Assembly: GCF_001704415.2 (NCBI RefSeq)
Contig: NC_030816.1
Coordinates: 81,718,713-81,782,712, forward strand
DNA from: Capra hircus
Lineage: Eukaryota > Chordata > Mammalia > Artiodactyla > Bovidae
Reading direction: 5' to 3'
DNA length: 64,000 nt
The notes under the pieces are model-generated. The model was not told the origin of the DNA and did not search any database. It saw only the letters and a list, made by a program, of their open reading frames with translations. The position numbers were made by a program, and so were the translations under genes. This document shows positions 23,501 through 38,500 of the stretch, piece by piece; position 1 is the stretch's first letter; the number at the start of each line of letters is the position of its first letter.

Positions 23501-26500
23501 TAATTAGCATGAAAAGGTCCAACAGATGTCTAACTTACTAACTTTCAGCCTGTCGTGTTTTCTTAGCGCTCATCTAGATAATTTCTGTGACTCCCACCTT
23601 CAGTTTACTATTCTTTCTTTGTTGTTGTTCAGTGGCTAAGTCGTGTCCGACTCTCTGCGACTCCATGGATTGCAGCCCGCCAGGCTCCTCCGTCCATGGG
23701 ACTCTGCAGGCAGAATCTTGGAGTGGGTTGCCATGCCCTCCTCCATAGGATCTTCCCGACCCAGGAATTGAACCCTTGTGTCTTGTGTTTCCTGCACTGG
23801 CAGACGGATTCTTCACCACTGGTGCAGACCCAAACTCTGGCTCCCCAGGGCTTGGAGGAGGCTTGGAGGAGCCTCCTGGGGCAGAACCCTGTCTCAACGT
23901 GTTTTCCTCCCAGAGTTTCTGCTCTCACTTCCTCTCACCTTTCTAGAGCCTTTCCTTTTGTGCTGACTCAACATTGTGTTTTAAATGGTATTTATTTGTG
24001 TGTGGGGGGGTGTGTCTTTTGCTATTAATATTTTATTCAGCACTTCAGAGCTTCACTCTGGTGGCAGTTCAGGGAATCAGCCTGCCCTGCATGCCCGAAC
24101 AAAACCCAAGTCAGAACATCTTTATAACAGGCTGTAAAGTGAAGGGATGGAGTATCTGCACACAAAGTGTTAATCTGTTATTTGGAGGGAGAATGGTGGA
24201 AAAGCAGAGTTGTTAAGCATTTTACTTGAAACCAAACCTTAAACCATCAAAATAACAGACTGGGCATGTCACTTCTCAATTGGTATTTTCTTTTTTTTTT
24301 TTTTCTCCCCTTCTGATTATCAAAAACACATGATAGATTTAGCCCATCTTGTTCATTTTTAGGTGTCGTAAATACAGTGCTTGAGGATGTTCTTCAGTAT
24401 GACTCAGTTTTTCCAAGCTATTTTTAGTATCTGAAAACTAAGTCATATAGTAAGTAGTGTTACCTGCAGAGGCAGGATTCAAAAGTCACCTGTTTGTGTC
24501 AGGTGGGACATTTAAATCAAGGGGACACAGAATTTTAGATATCAGTTAATGAAGCAAAAAATGCACTTAATCCTGGAAACGGTCGTCATTCACTGACTGC
24601 TTCCTCAGGGCGGAGAGTGAGCTCCATGCCGAGTCCTGTGCTCCACCTGGGGCCTCAGTCTAGAAGGCCTGGCCTCGCCTGGAAGCGATATTGTCTGCAC
24701 ATGGGGCTCCTGCTGCAGCCTCTCAAGCCAGCAAGGCTTCCTTCCCAGGTGGTGTTAATGGTGAAGAACCCACCTACCAATGCAGGAGACATAAGAGACA
24801 TGAGTTCAGTCCTTGGGAGGATCCCCTGGAGTCGGAAGTGGCAACCAGCTCCAGTATTCTTGCCTGGAAAATTCCATGGACAGAGGAACCTGGCGGGCTG
24901 CAGTCCATGGGATTGCAAAGAGTCCACCACAACTGAGCACACATCCATGCAACTCTCCCTTAAGAACTTCTTTGTCATCTTGTTTGTATTCTCACAATTT
25001 TGAGTAATGAATATTTATCGTTTTTGAAATAAGGAAGAAAACAAGTTAATTTTTTTAAACTTAAGAACTTACTGTCATTAACCAGAACCTCTGAAGCTGA
25101 CTTCCAAATTTATCCACCTTCTGTTAATTTGTTTTCAATTATGCTAAGATTAAAAAAAAAGTTTTTCAGTTAATGCTTATACGTAGTAAGGGGCACTTCA
25201 GTAGGAAAATGCTAATATATTCAGTATTACAAATAGAAACTTAAAATTTATTTTTCTTTTTTAAGCACCATATTTTCTTATTCCAAAGGAGAAAAAGTAT
25301 GTTTCTTAAGCTTTTAAAAATGGCTAAAAACTTACTGACTAACCAGCATTGAACCTGAAGTTTTTGGAAAATTGCTCTTCTTGGTTTACCTGCCTCTCTG
25401 AACTCTTTCCCTCAGGAGCTCAAAGGACTCCTTTGTGAGTCAGCAGCAGTTTCTTCACTCCCCACCTTTGTAAGATTTGAGAGTGAAGAGTTGAATTTAA
25501 AACTTTAGTCTTTTTGTTGATATGTCAGGCATCCTTTGTCTCATGATTGCCATTTGTGTGCAACCACTCAGTCGTGTCTGATCTTTGTGACCCCATGGAC
25601 TGTAGCCCACCAGGCTCCTCTCTGTCCATGGGATTTTCCAGGCAAGAATACTAGAGTGGGTTGCCATTTCCTCTTCCAACTATTAAGTAAAGTATATTCA
25701 GTTTCTTGAAACCAGAAAACCTAGGAAACCAATAGACTTTAGACTATGAAACCTGTAGTTACATAAGATTGATCCATTTTAATCATTTAAGCCATGATAG
25801 CAAAAAAATTATGGGGACTGTTTTTGAAAATTCTGATATTAAAGATGGTTCTAATCTTTACTATGGTATCTATAGTATTTAAAAACCCATTCCCCTTTTT
25901 GATAAGTAAAAACCCATTCCCCTATACTCTTCTTATAGTTTATATTACAAAAGTGATAGAAGATTGTTCTCTAAAATTTGAGTATTAATTATTTTCCCCA
26001 AAACTCCCTTCTCTGACTCGGTAGGAATCTCTCCTGCAAAGAAGATGATGGCAATGGTAATAAACTTCCATCTAAGAAAGAAATTGGACTCCCACTAAAG
26101 TGCATACATGTTTTATGAGTGGTGCTAATGTTTAGGCATTAATGGTAGAGCTGTGGTACCTGAACTGCATCGCAGCCCCCCACCTGTAATGTGAAAGTAA
26201 AAGTATTAGTCACTCAGTCCTGTCCGACTCTTCGTGACCCCGTGGACTGTAGCCCGCCAGGCTCCTCTGTCCGTGGGATTTCCCAGGCCAGAATACTGGA
26301 GTGGGTTGTCCTTTCCTTCTCCAGGGGATCTTCCCACCCCAGGGATCGAACCTGGGTCTCCTGCATCGCAGGTGGTTTCTTTACCATCTGAGCCACATGG
26401 TTCAACAAATGTCCCCCACCTGGAGAGCCCCTTAAATCGAAAATTGCTGTTTGATTTCTGAGTTTTCCTGATTCAGGAGGTGGGACCAGAACATGCATTT

Positions 26501-29500
26501 CCACCAGTTCCAAGGTGATGCTGCTGCTGCTGGTCTGGGGACCACACTTAGAGAAGCAATGTTGCCGAAGATGGAAAAAGCAAGTAAGAACCCGGGTTCT
26601 GTCCTGGGTTCATCTCTAGAACTGTGGACTGTAAAGTAGGTGGGCTCTAGTATACTGTGTGCAGTAAGTATTTGTTTCTTGTTTAAAGTATTCTAATCTG
26701 ATGAGTTCAAGTGAGGCTGAAAATTTTTAAATTGGTATTCTCAAAAACTGTTCCGCTTCTTATCAATTTGTGGTTTTCAATAACTTTTCTCAGCGTTGTA
26801 CTGATTGGTTATTTGTTTTATGTGCAAAATAGCTTCATCTGTTAGAGTCTCTGATTATTATGGCGGTGAAGTGACTGTGACTGGTTGTTACTTTTCTTGT
26901 TGCTTTTTAGTTAGCCAGAAAACATGCCATACAGTTTTGAATATCATTATAGTTCACAGAAATAAGTCCAGATTTATTTGCTTTGTATCATATGTTCCCG
27001 AAGTGGTTGTATAGTCATAGTGATTTTTAATTCACTAGGGAAGATTACTGTGTAAAAGGATCCTGTGTTTTAATTGTTTTGTAATCGAAATTATATTTGT
27101 GTAAATCCAGTTTTTTAAATCTTGTGTGCACCTATACTTAATTTTGATGAATTTAAATTTCACCACATTAAACTTTCCTGTTTGCCCACGTTGATGCCTC
27201 AAATAAGTAAAATGGCGGATGTTTTCAAAGTCAGAGAAAACAAAGAATATCGTCCCTAACTAGAAAAACCTACGTTTGATAATTAAGTTGGTCTAGGACT
27301 CATACGCATGAATGCAAGTTTGCTTCAGATCTTGCCTATGCACTATCAACAGGAATCCATGTATGTATATGAATGGTGCAGAAAAATGCTGTGAAATCCT
27401 TGTATTTCCAGATGATGTGAAATGGCATTTATACCATTCAGTCTTCTTGCTGGTCCATAAACAGCATACACTATTAGTTATGTTAGTTATGGAAGGAATA
27501 CATTTTATTATCATGTTCTGTGGTTAACATTAGAATATTATTGTACATAAATATCAAGGAGTATCTCTGGGATATATTAAGTATGCTACCAGACATCAAA
27601 AGCATGTTATTCATTCAACAGTTTTTCTCCAGAACTTGTAAATTCTGTAAGTGAACAGTGCATCCATTTTTCTACTCAAAGAATTTATAATCTAGTGGGG
27701 AAAGCAGACGCGTGAATCTCTTGGATTCAGAGTTCTCGCTGTTGTGGTAGAAGCGCGTGCAGTGCCCAGTGATGGCATAAGAATCGGGTTGGAAGTGAGA
27801 CCTTCCCTCTGTTTTGCTGCATTTACTGTCACTGGAAACGTAAAACTTAAGTTTATATCAGTAAAGAGGCTACAGTTTGAAAAAGTTTATGAGAAAATAA
27901 AAACTAGTGAATTACTCCAACATACGTCAGTGGTAATACAGATCATTTCTCTGCTTGAGATGAGGGCATAGTGTTAAATAAGTGAAAGTGAACTCCCTCA
28001 GTCGTGTCCGACTCTCTGTGAACCCATGGACTGTAGCCTACCAGGCTCCTCTGTCCATGGGATTTTCCAGGCAATAGTACTGGAGTGGATTGCCATTTCC
28101 TTCTCCAGGGGATCTTCCCGACCCAGGGATCGAACCCGGGTCTCCCACGTTGTAGACAGACGCTTTACCATCTGACCACCAGGGAAGCTTTAAATAAGTG
28201 AGGACACGTTTAGTTTGAGGTCCTTTAAACAGTTCCTTATTAGAGCGACTGCTTTTGCAGGACAGAGAATACTTGTCAAAGAAGGCCTGCATTTCCAACA
28301 TGCCTAGTTGTGACCTCAGTTTTTATCTGGAACTAGACAATAAGCCACTTTTGTGGTCCAGTGAACAACATGTGTCCTGCGGATAATCTGTTTCTGTGAC
28401 TCGGCCCATTCTAAATCCCTAATGGCCTTGGAAACACAGCATCTCCCAACGGTTGAAATGGATCTGCTCCCTTTGATTTCCACGCCAGCAGATCAGTTAA
28501 AATACTTGGAGTGTTCATGTGCCTGCTTTGCAGCACCTAGAGTTTATTCTAGATTAGAGATTCTCAGCTGGTGAGTTTTCAGGAAAGTGAAGGTGTTAGT
28601 CGCTCAGTCATGTCCAACTCTTTGTGACCCCATGAACTGTAGCCCTCCAGGCTCATCTGTCCATAGGATTCTTCAGGCAGGAATACTGGAGTGGGTTGCC
28701 ATTCCCTTCTCCAGGGGATCTTCCCAGCCCAGGGGTTGAACCTAGATCTCCTGCATTGCAGGCGGATTCTTTACCATCTAAACCACCAGGGAAGCCCATA
28801 TGTATGTATGTATTTATGTAATGAATTGATCTTGAGGTTGTTTGCATTTCTCTATGATTGAAGTTAGCTATTACATAAAAAGGGGATTGCTAAGAGCTTA
28901 CTGCCATTTGAGTTCCCTTGAATCTTATCTTCAGAAGAGTCATTGTGTCATGTCTCCTATAGAGATGCAGTGAGTGAAAAATGAGTTCTGTGTGATCATG
29001 AAATTTATGTATTTCACTGTAGTATGGGTGGAACCCAGAGAGATTGGGAGGCTGGGTTCAAATCCCAGTCATATCCACCTGTATTACTTTGGAAAGTTCC
29101 TTAATGTTCCATTTTCCTCATCTGTAACATACAAGTAATAATAGGAACTCAGGTGTGCGTTCCATGCACAATCCAGGTAGGGGGGAAAAACAGAACTTAA
29201 TTTTTCTGTAACCATTTACAGCCATTTCTGTCCTCATCCTCCCGGCAGATTCAGCTGTGTGATCTGTAGCTCAAATTCTTCTCCTCGTACCCAGGGTTGG
29301 GTGTAATTTGAAGGCAGGGATCTTCTGGTATTCTTGGGCTTCCCTGGGGGCTGAGTCAGTAGAGTCTGCCTGCAAGGCAGGAGACCTGTGTTCATTCCCT
29401 GGGTCGGGAAGATCTCCTGGAGAAGGGAAATGGCAACCCACTCCAGTATTCTTGCCTGGAGAATTCCATGGACAGAGGGGCTGGTGATCCTTTTTGCCAT

Positions 29501-32500
29501 TGCCTTGGTGTGCCTTGTTATTTCTAGTCAGTTACCTTGCATACATGAAAATAAGATAAAAACAAGGCAGAATGTTAGAGGCTTAGAGAACAAGTGTGAA
29601 TGAGATTGGCCTTGCTGGGAAGTCTGTTATAAAACCACTGCACGTGTTTAGCAGATCCGTTTACAAAGTTCACAGATAGTACATCTCATTGGATCCTCAT
29701 GTGGTAGACCATTGGGTTATTTTATTACCTTCAGTAAATCGTTGAGCACCAGCCATGGGCCAGAAACGGTTGGAGCATTAGGAATACAACATTAGAGAGA
29801 ATAATTTTAAGTCAATTTAAATTATCTGAGTGTCTGCACTCAGACAAAAAAAATCCCTGCTCTCCTGGGCCTTGCATGCTAATGGAGGAGATGGCAGTAA
29901 AAAAGAAATCAGAAAAATTCAACTGGGAGAAGAAAACTTGGTGAGGGGTGAGAACATGTGTGTGTTTATGCACATAGTGTGGGGTGGCGTGGCCAAGGAA
30001 GCCTCTGGGAATGTGACCCTCAAGTCCAGATCCCAGGGAAGGCTCGAAATTTCCATCTCTAAAGGAAAAGGCATTACCCTTGGGGAGAGTGTACCCAGAG
30101 GTCCAGGAGGTCACGTGGCCAGCTGGGCTGCGGACGTGGCCGGACCCACAGGTCCGCTGAGTGAGTGTGAGTGATGAGGAGGGCTTTGGCATTCATTCTT
30201 CGAGGTGAAACCACAGGAGGGCTTTTGGCACTCCAGGAACAGCTAGCTGACTTTTCTCTTTTCCTCTCTCTCCCTCCTTCCCTCTATTTCTCTCTTTTCT
30301 TTCCTTCTCTCTCTTTCAGTTGAGCTTGCCTTTATTAGGGTTTCTCATGCAGCTCAGGGGTAAAGAGTCTGCCTGCCAATGCAGGAGACGCAGGTTTGAT
30401 CCCTGAGTTGGGAAGATCCCCTGGAGGAGGAAATGGCAACCCGCTCGAGTATTCTTGCCTGGGAAATCCCATGGACAGAGGAGGCTGGCGGGCTAAGTCC
30501 ATGGGGTCACCAAGAGTCAGACGTGACTGAGCATGCATGCCGCATGCCGTTATTAAGCCCAAAGCATACTGCAGGGAGTTAATGCCTTGTTCACTTTTAT
30601 ATTGGACTTAGGTCTTACTTGATCCCCTCTGTAAACTGTATTGATTTTATCTAATTAAAGTCACACTAGGAAAATCCTGTGCTCCACTTAAGCCAATCAG
30701 TGCACAGGAGGATCCGTGGATTATCCTTTTATATATGTATGTGGACTATCCCAATCCAGTCGCTTGAAAATAATCTTCAAATAAAATTTAAAGCATCTCT
30801 AACATACTGAATTTTCCGTTCTGTCTTTTCTCCTGGATATGCTGAAAGTAAGTGCATCCCCTTCTCAGACCACTTCCCCCTTTGGGCTATAAAACAGTGG
30901 GTTTGGCTGTCACCCTCCTGTCGACTTGACCGATGTTCACCCAGAGAGTAAGTAAGATAGCTCCAGACTGGCAGATTACAAGCAGATGTAGAAATGTTTA
31001 TAACCAATGACAGCCGACTTCATTCCTTTTCTAATTGGAATCACTGCTTGCTAAAGCAGTTTCTTATGTAAACTTCCCGAAGCCTCAGCAGTTTTGAGAA
31101 CAGTAGTGTAAGAAAGCAACTGGTACAGTGAGAATTGGGTCAGAATGTTCTCACGGGCTTGGACGAAGCAGCATCAGCCTGGCGTAGGAGTTTGAGATTC
31201 AATAAATCTTAATTCTTTCTCTGGTCCCATTATGTGTTTTTGTTTTTTGTGATTTTTTTTCTTTCTGGTGTGCAATATATTAATGAAATTTCATATTATT
31301 TGGGCTTAAAAACTCCACATCTGGCTGAGTCATGTCAATGTATGACAATAAAATTTAAGTTAAAAAAAAGACTCCACATCTGAGAGTTTTTAAGATATTA
31401 TCTAAATAGTTTGGTATAATTCTTTATTTTTAAATTTTTATTTATGAAAATTCCAAACATAGGCAAAAGAAGAAGAGTACAGTAAACCCCCTATGTGTGC
31501 ATGGGCAGATGCAGCAACTCCCAGCTCCTGGCCAATTTTGTCTCCTTTAACCTTCCTCTCCCATTCTCCCTTTCCTTGATTATTTTTTAATTGGAGAATG
31601 ATTGCGTCCCTGATTATTTTGAAGCAATTCCAGACATACTGTCTCATGATAAATATTTCAGTGTATACCTCCAAAATAAGATTTTAAAAACATATAACAA
31701 TTCCTAGTATCCTATTTAAAAATTCATAATAAATTTTAACATCTTGAGATATCCAGTCTGATGGTGTGCAGTGTGAACACGTTCATGAATTGTCTGCTGG
31801 CTGGTAAGCATTAAGGTGAGGACAATGCCGTCTAGTTTAGCTAGACGCTTAGGTGATGATATTTAAAGCTATTACTGATTGGCATTTGTGTGAATCTGCC
31901 AGTGTTAATTTAAAATGGATTTTGCCGTAGGCAGTGTGACTACCCCTAATGCAAAGGTTTTAGGATAGGTATGTTGCTTTCCTCTTGTCAGCTCCACATG
32001 TCACAAAATCCTCAGCAGACAGGCCCTCCTACAGCCTGTGTGTCCAGTGGGTGGTGCAGGCCCCAGGAGGCTGCCCAGGACTAGAGCTGAGAACAGTGGG
32101 GTTATACATGCATTTTCAGGGGGGAGAAAAACAGGCCTGGCCTTCAGCCTCCGGATGGTACCTGTAGTTGATTGAAAAGTGGATGAAAATGAAGATTTAA
32201 AAGGAAATACTAACCATCTTATTGTAACAAAATATTTAAATATCCATTTATTTACCAGTCCTTTGATAGAAAGCCAGGGTCTTTTCTTGGGAGTATGTGC
32301 CTCTGATTATAGTTCCAAGTGATCCATCTTGAATAAGTGGTCCATCTTCTTTTAAAGAACTTAAAGAGTTCCAAAGCAATTTCATGTATTGTGAATTCAA
32401 AAATTTTAGATTTTTAAAAATTGTTACCTCCCATTTAACTGTTGTTTCTGATGTGCTTGGTTTGACAGAAAGCTTTCTAACAAGTTTTTTGTTTTTTTTT

Positions 32501-35500
32501 TAATCAAGGCTTCTCCTTCAACTTCGTTTTCTTAGAAACACTCTTTTTTTCTTGTTTCATTAGCTTATGTAATAATTCAATTGCTTATATACAAGAACAG
32601 CTTCAGCTGGTGGGGTCAGAACGGCCCCTGTATATTAGGAAGTAGCCTCTCAGGGCAGGAGTTCATTCAGCTTGCCCTGTATTTTGGGCTTCCCACGTGG
32701 TGCTAGTGGTAAAGAACCCACCTGTCAATACAGGGGACCTGAGAGACCGTTTGATCCCTGGGTCAGGAAGATCCCCTGGAGGAGGGCCTGGCAACCCACT
32801 CCAGTCTTTTTGCCTAGAGAATCCCATAGACACAGACAGCTGGTGGTGTCTCCATGGGAGTCACAGAGTCAGACACGACTGAAGGGACTTAGCATGCACA
32901 CACATCCTGTGTTTTATACAGAACACAGAGCACCTCAGTAACCCTGACAGATCGGCCCCGTGGAACACAGGCTGCGTGGCACTCTTATTAATAAGCCAGT
33001 CGTGGTACTCTAATTAATAAGTCTTATTAATAAGTTAAGATTTGTGGCTGGTTACCTGGGATTGCTTAGGTTAGGCTGTGGATCTCATGGACCCATCAGA
33101 CTTTGAGGAAGATTGATGGTAGTAGTAAGTTCAGTATTTTTTTGATACTGCTTTAACGTGATCAGCTGCCTTTAGTCAGTCAGTATCCTAGTGCCATATT
33201 AGGATTTAAGTGATTATCAGAAGTGCTTTTCAGTATCATTTGCAAAGAAAATGAATTTTAGACAATTATCTAATAAATAACAAAAGTGTAGTTTACTTGA
33301 GTAAATGTACCATTTTCTGTTTTACTAAGAAAATGGTATCGTAACTCTTTAAATTTAGAGGATCTTACAACTGTGGGGAACTCGGTAATTACAGTTTGTG
33401 TGTTAGTCTTTCCTTCTACTTGAAAAGTAGGGAAGACTTAATCCTTTGGAAAAAAATATTCTGTTGCTGCTGATGGGACAGGATCTTTCTTGGCACTTCA
33501 GTTTAGCCAGTGTTCAGTGCTTATAGTAATTTGCAACTGAGGTAGTTAGGTTTACCACAGAGCATATAAAATAAGTAAAGACATACAGCTTCTGTTCGTG
33601 AGGCCCTCGTGCCTTCATGGATCACAGCTTCGTCGAGGTGAAGGGGCTTGAGTAGCTCAGTGAAGCTGTGAGCCATGCCACTCAGGGCCACCCAACATCG
33701 ACGGGTCATAGCGAAGAGTTCGGACAAAACATGGTCCATTGGAGGGGGAAATGGCAAACCACTCTAGTACTCTTGCCACGAGAACCTCACGAACAGGATA
33801 CAAGACCATACTCAATGGAGAAATGAAAGATCCTGGCCAAATGACAAAGGCTCCACATCCTCTCTGATTCTGCTGTAATCTTTGGTCTTTCCCACTAGCC
33901 TCTGAGGGCGGCAGCTTGTTTTTATAGCCTCTCGGAATGATCTGTTGTGGATATTCAGTGGATGACTTCCTGAGTGAGAGCTGGGAGCCTGCTGGGTGTC
34001 CTGGAGAGGACAGTCCTGGGTTGCACTTCCAGCTTTGCTACTTTCTAGCTCACTAACCGTAAGCAAATTAGTCACTCTGGGCTGTTGGTTCCCTGTCTGT
34101 AATTATGCCTTCTTATCCCTTACAGGGACATTAAGCTTTTTATGACTTCCAGGATCATCACAGTATAAAGAATTGTCCTCCCCTTGGCCAGCATTAACTG
34201 CACCACTATTAAGAAATACTGGGGCCTTGGCTCATCAGGCCTAGATCAGTACCTGGAATCAGACATGGGGTTACCTTACCTGGCTCACGAGAGGGAGGGA
34301 TGAAAACTTGAACAAAATGGGGGCGGATTTTAACCCCCCAGTGAAGAGGCGAGAGGAGGGCATGAATGTTGTGAGCACTCCGCAGTGCTGATCTGCGTGA
34401 GAGAAGAAAGGTGATTGGAGAGGGCTTGGTGTTGTGGAGTGGGGAGCAGGGCTAGATTTTTAGGGTGGTGTTAGATGTTGGAGGATGGTGAACACCGGGG
34501 AAATGGATCTGAGCTTGATCGCAGGGAATAAGGTGTTTGTTATTAGGACTTTTAATATGTGACACGATGCTGGTTTTACCGAGAGGGCCTCTGGCAGCAG
34601 TGTGCTGGGTTAACTGGCTGAGAGGAAAGATGGGGGTAGGAAGAGCCCACCCGCTTCAGGGCAACTGACATCATTTACTGCAGGGCAGAGAGCTGGTCAG
34701 AACTCCAGCTCATTGGCCAGGCGTTCTGCCTCAAAACAGGTTACTCGAAGTATGTAATTGATATGAGCTGCTGTTTCTCCTGCAGAACTGAGTAATACCA
34801 CCGCTGGGGGTTGTTTTGAACATTGAGGAAGGACACATGTGAAGTGCGTCCCACCTAGAAACACTTGGTCCCACTTCACCTTTCCTCATCTGCTTGGTTT
34901 CCTCTTTTTGTAGGGGCTTTTGGTTTCAGGAAGGACCAACTAGAAAGAGAAGAGAGGATGCTGGCAAAAACCTGGTTGGAGGCCCATTTCCTGTGTTGTA
35001 GGAGGCATCTGGTTAGGACCCACCAGGGAGTTTTTCTGGCTTCTCCATCTTTGCATGTGATGACTCCCTCATTCTGAATTTTTCCATCTCTTGGTGCCTG
35101 TTTGGTCTAAATCTCTTCGTTTGACTAAGTATGATTCATTCTTCCGTTTTTTGGTGGGGTTTTTTTTGTTTTTTGTGTTTTTGTGTGTGTAATAAACATT
35201 GTCAGCTCTTCAAATTATATTGTATTTGCCTAACTTAATTCTCTCTGGTAATCTTACTTTACTGTATCTTTAACTTTATACTTCTGATACAATAAACAGC
35301 AGCTGTATTTCTGTGATGAGTTATGGTAGCTATATGAATTTAGAAGAGAAAGTGCCCTAAAGAGGAACCACTGATAAAAATAAATCGTCGTTAAGAGTAC
35401 TGGCCTTCATCCAAGTGTCAGTTTAAAACAGCCATCCCTGCTGGTCCTGTAACCCCGCTGTGTGTGTATTTATGTAGATGGCTTTAAGGAGAAACATCGT

Positions 35501-38500
35501 TTTGAGTAAAGATTATGCATTTCACTTAAGTATAGTGCTTGTGTGCGTACTCAGTCACTCAGTCGTGTCTGACTCTGCGACCCCATGGACTGCAGCCCAC
35601 CAGGTTCCTCTCTCCATGAGATCTCCCAGGCAAGAATACTGGAGTGGGCAGGCATTCCCTTCTCCAGGGGATCTTCCCAACCCAGAGGTCGAACCCACCT
35701 CTCCTGCGGATTCTTTACCACCAAGTCACCTTAAGGAAGTCCATGCTTAGGTATAGTAGCATCCACTTGCATCATTTAAATAGATTAATGTAATATACGA
35801 CAAACCTAGACAGTATATTAAAAAGCCAAGATACCACTTTGCTGACACATCTCCAAATAGTCAAAGCTCTGGTTTTTTCCGGAAATCATGTACCAGTGTG
35901 AGAGTTGGACCGTAAAGAAGGCTGAGCGCCAAAGAATCAATGCTTTCAAATTGGAGAAACCAGTCAATCCTAAAGGAAATCAGCCCCGAATACTCATTGG
36001 AAGGACTGATGCTGAAGCTCCAATACTTTGGTCACCTGATTCAAAGAACCGACTCATTGGAAAAGACCCTGTTACTGGGAAAGATTGGGAGCAGGAGATG
36101 GAGACAGCAGAAGACGAGATGGTTGGATGGCATCATTGACGTAATGGACATGAGTTTGAGCAAACTCCAGGGATAGTGAAGGACAGGAAAGCCTGGTGTG
36201 CTGCAGTCCATGGGGTCGCAAAGAGTTGGACACTGCTTAGTGACTGAACAACAACAACAGTGTAAGATGGTTAATTTAAATTCTTTAAACAGGTCCAGAG
36301 GGACTTGCAGGTCATCCTGTCATTTTTTCAAGTGTGACTGATGTGGTCTAGAAATCAAGTATCCGATGTCTTTTCTCTTATCCAGTAATACATGGTTATG
36401 ATGGAATTATACTGTTAGGGCAGTCTTTTTGAAACCAGGAAAATGTGTCATATTTATTAAAGCAGGACCGTGAGGCATATATTCTTTAGGAGTTTTCTAA
36501 CAAAAAGTATTTTTAAAAATTTTATCCTTTTTGGGACTTCCTGGTGGTCCAGTGGTTTTTCATGCCTCCACTATAGGAGACATGGGTTCAATCCCTGGTC
36601 AGGGAACTAAGATCCTGCAAACATAGCCCGCCCACGCACCCCTCCCCCCCCCCCCAAATTATCCATTTTGATTACTGCACTTTTAGGACAGAGATGATAA
36701 GCAGAGGCTGCTAGGAGGGCACTGCTGGAGGGACTGCGGTTGTGCATAGACCGTGCTGGCCAATTAGTCATTTCTACCACGGGCCCAGGAAGGAGGCGGG
36801 AGGCCTGCATAATACACAACACAGCTTCTGCTCTGGTTTTGCTGCTGCTGCTGCTGCTAAGTCGCTTCAGTCGTGTCCGACTCTGTGCGACCCCATAGAT
36901 GGAAGCCCAAATTCCCCCGTCCCTGGGATTCTCCAGGCAAGAACACTGGATTGGGTTGCCGTTTCCTTCTCCAATGCATGGAAGTGAAAAGCGAAATGCT
37001 CTGGTTTTAGTAGTGCTTAATTCCTGTAGCTCATTTTCAGTGTGTTTTATTCATAGGCTATATAAGTAATATACTCTTTTTTTCTCTCCTGAATGCTAGT
37101 TTATAGACACAGTGGAGAAGCCCTGCTAAAAAGAAAGGCTGATTTTTTAAAACTGTTTTCGTAAACATAGCTTTGTATTATTTGACCTCCAGTTTGTACT
37201 TTTACACTTAGCTTTGCACAGCGCTTCCTCTGGGCCTTTGCACTTGCCCCTCTGCCATAGCTGGCCTTGCGTCCTCCCCCAGACCCTGCTTGTCACACGC
37301 TGGCACCCTCATTCATAGGTGTCAGCTCAGATGTTGTTCAGTTGCTCAGTCATGTCCGACTCTGTGTGACCCCATAGACTGCAGCACACCAGGCCTCCCT
37401 GGCCTTTCCTATCTCCCATGTTGCCTCCTCAAAAGTGACCTTCCCCAACAACCCGTTTCAAAGTAGCTGCCACCAGTCTGTTACTCTTGCGTCAGCTGAC
37501 TGAGCTCTTTACCAGCACCTCCACCGCCTGCTTCCCAGGTGGCTCAGTGGTAAAGAACCTTCTGCCTGCCATGCAGGAGAAAAGGGTTCGATCCCTGGTT
37601 CGGAAAGATCCCCTGGAGAAGGAAATGGCAGCCCACTCCAGTATTGTTGCCTGGAGAATTCCATGGGCAGAGGAGTCTGGCAGGCTACAGTCCATGGTGT
37701 CACAAAAGAGTTGGACATGAATTAGTGACTAAACCACCACCACTTGCATTACCTTGTACACCTCCTAAAACAAACACTTCTGAGGGGAGGTAGCCACCTT
37801 GATGCTTTTCACCACTGTGTCCACCTAGGACGGAGCCCTGCAGTAGTAACTGCCTGTTACATATTTGGTTGACAAATGAATGTGTGCCTGCCCCCTAGCT
37901 TTGGTCTAGAATCCGATCATCCGCTCTAGTAACCACAGAGGATCCCAGGGGAGTGCAGACTTTAAATACGGTCTCTGATGGCTTTAAGCAGAAAATGCCT
38001 AGAATGCTGTGGGGAAATTCTAGCCCCACAGTCACAGTAGAGATTTAGGAAAAGTATAATTAAGAAATGTTAGGGACAAGCGTTGGCACTTTGCAAAACA
38101 GAGCTTAGTTTATAAACTTAAGGGATGTATGATTGCCTATTAAATGGTTTTTGATTCTTTCGCTGGGGCAGTAACCCTAGACTAAACGAAGTTTTTCATC
38201 TCAAGAAAACTACTTTCTATAACTTCAAAACTGAAATAAGTGAAACTTATTCGGAAATGGCAATGAATTCATTAACTTGAGCATCAAACACCTGTTATAT
38301 CATATATACCAAACTGTGCAGTACATTGATTAATCATTCATTCCTTTAATAAATATGTATTTGAGTGCTTGCTGTGTCAGGCGCTGTGCTGAACACGATA
38401 GAGAAGGAACTTACAGTTCAGTAGAAGATGTACCACAGGTCAGCAAGCAGGAATAACACCGTGCAAGTACAGCGCTGGGGAGGTACAGTGTAGGCCCAAA

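Larger units (their letters stand above)
37195..37890 (+). mobile_element. L2 LINE 3' region, interrupted twice
   Basis: Ordered L2-like blocks run across two younger insertions: TTTGCACTTGCCCCTCTGCC, GGTGTCAGCTCAGATG, then (after insertions) CACCACTGTGTCCACCTAGG and CATATTTGGTTGACAAATGA. Confidence 0.6.
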
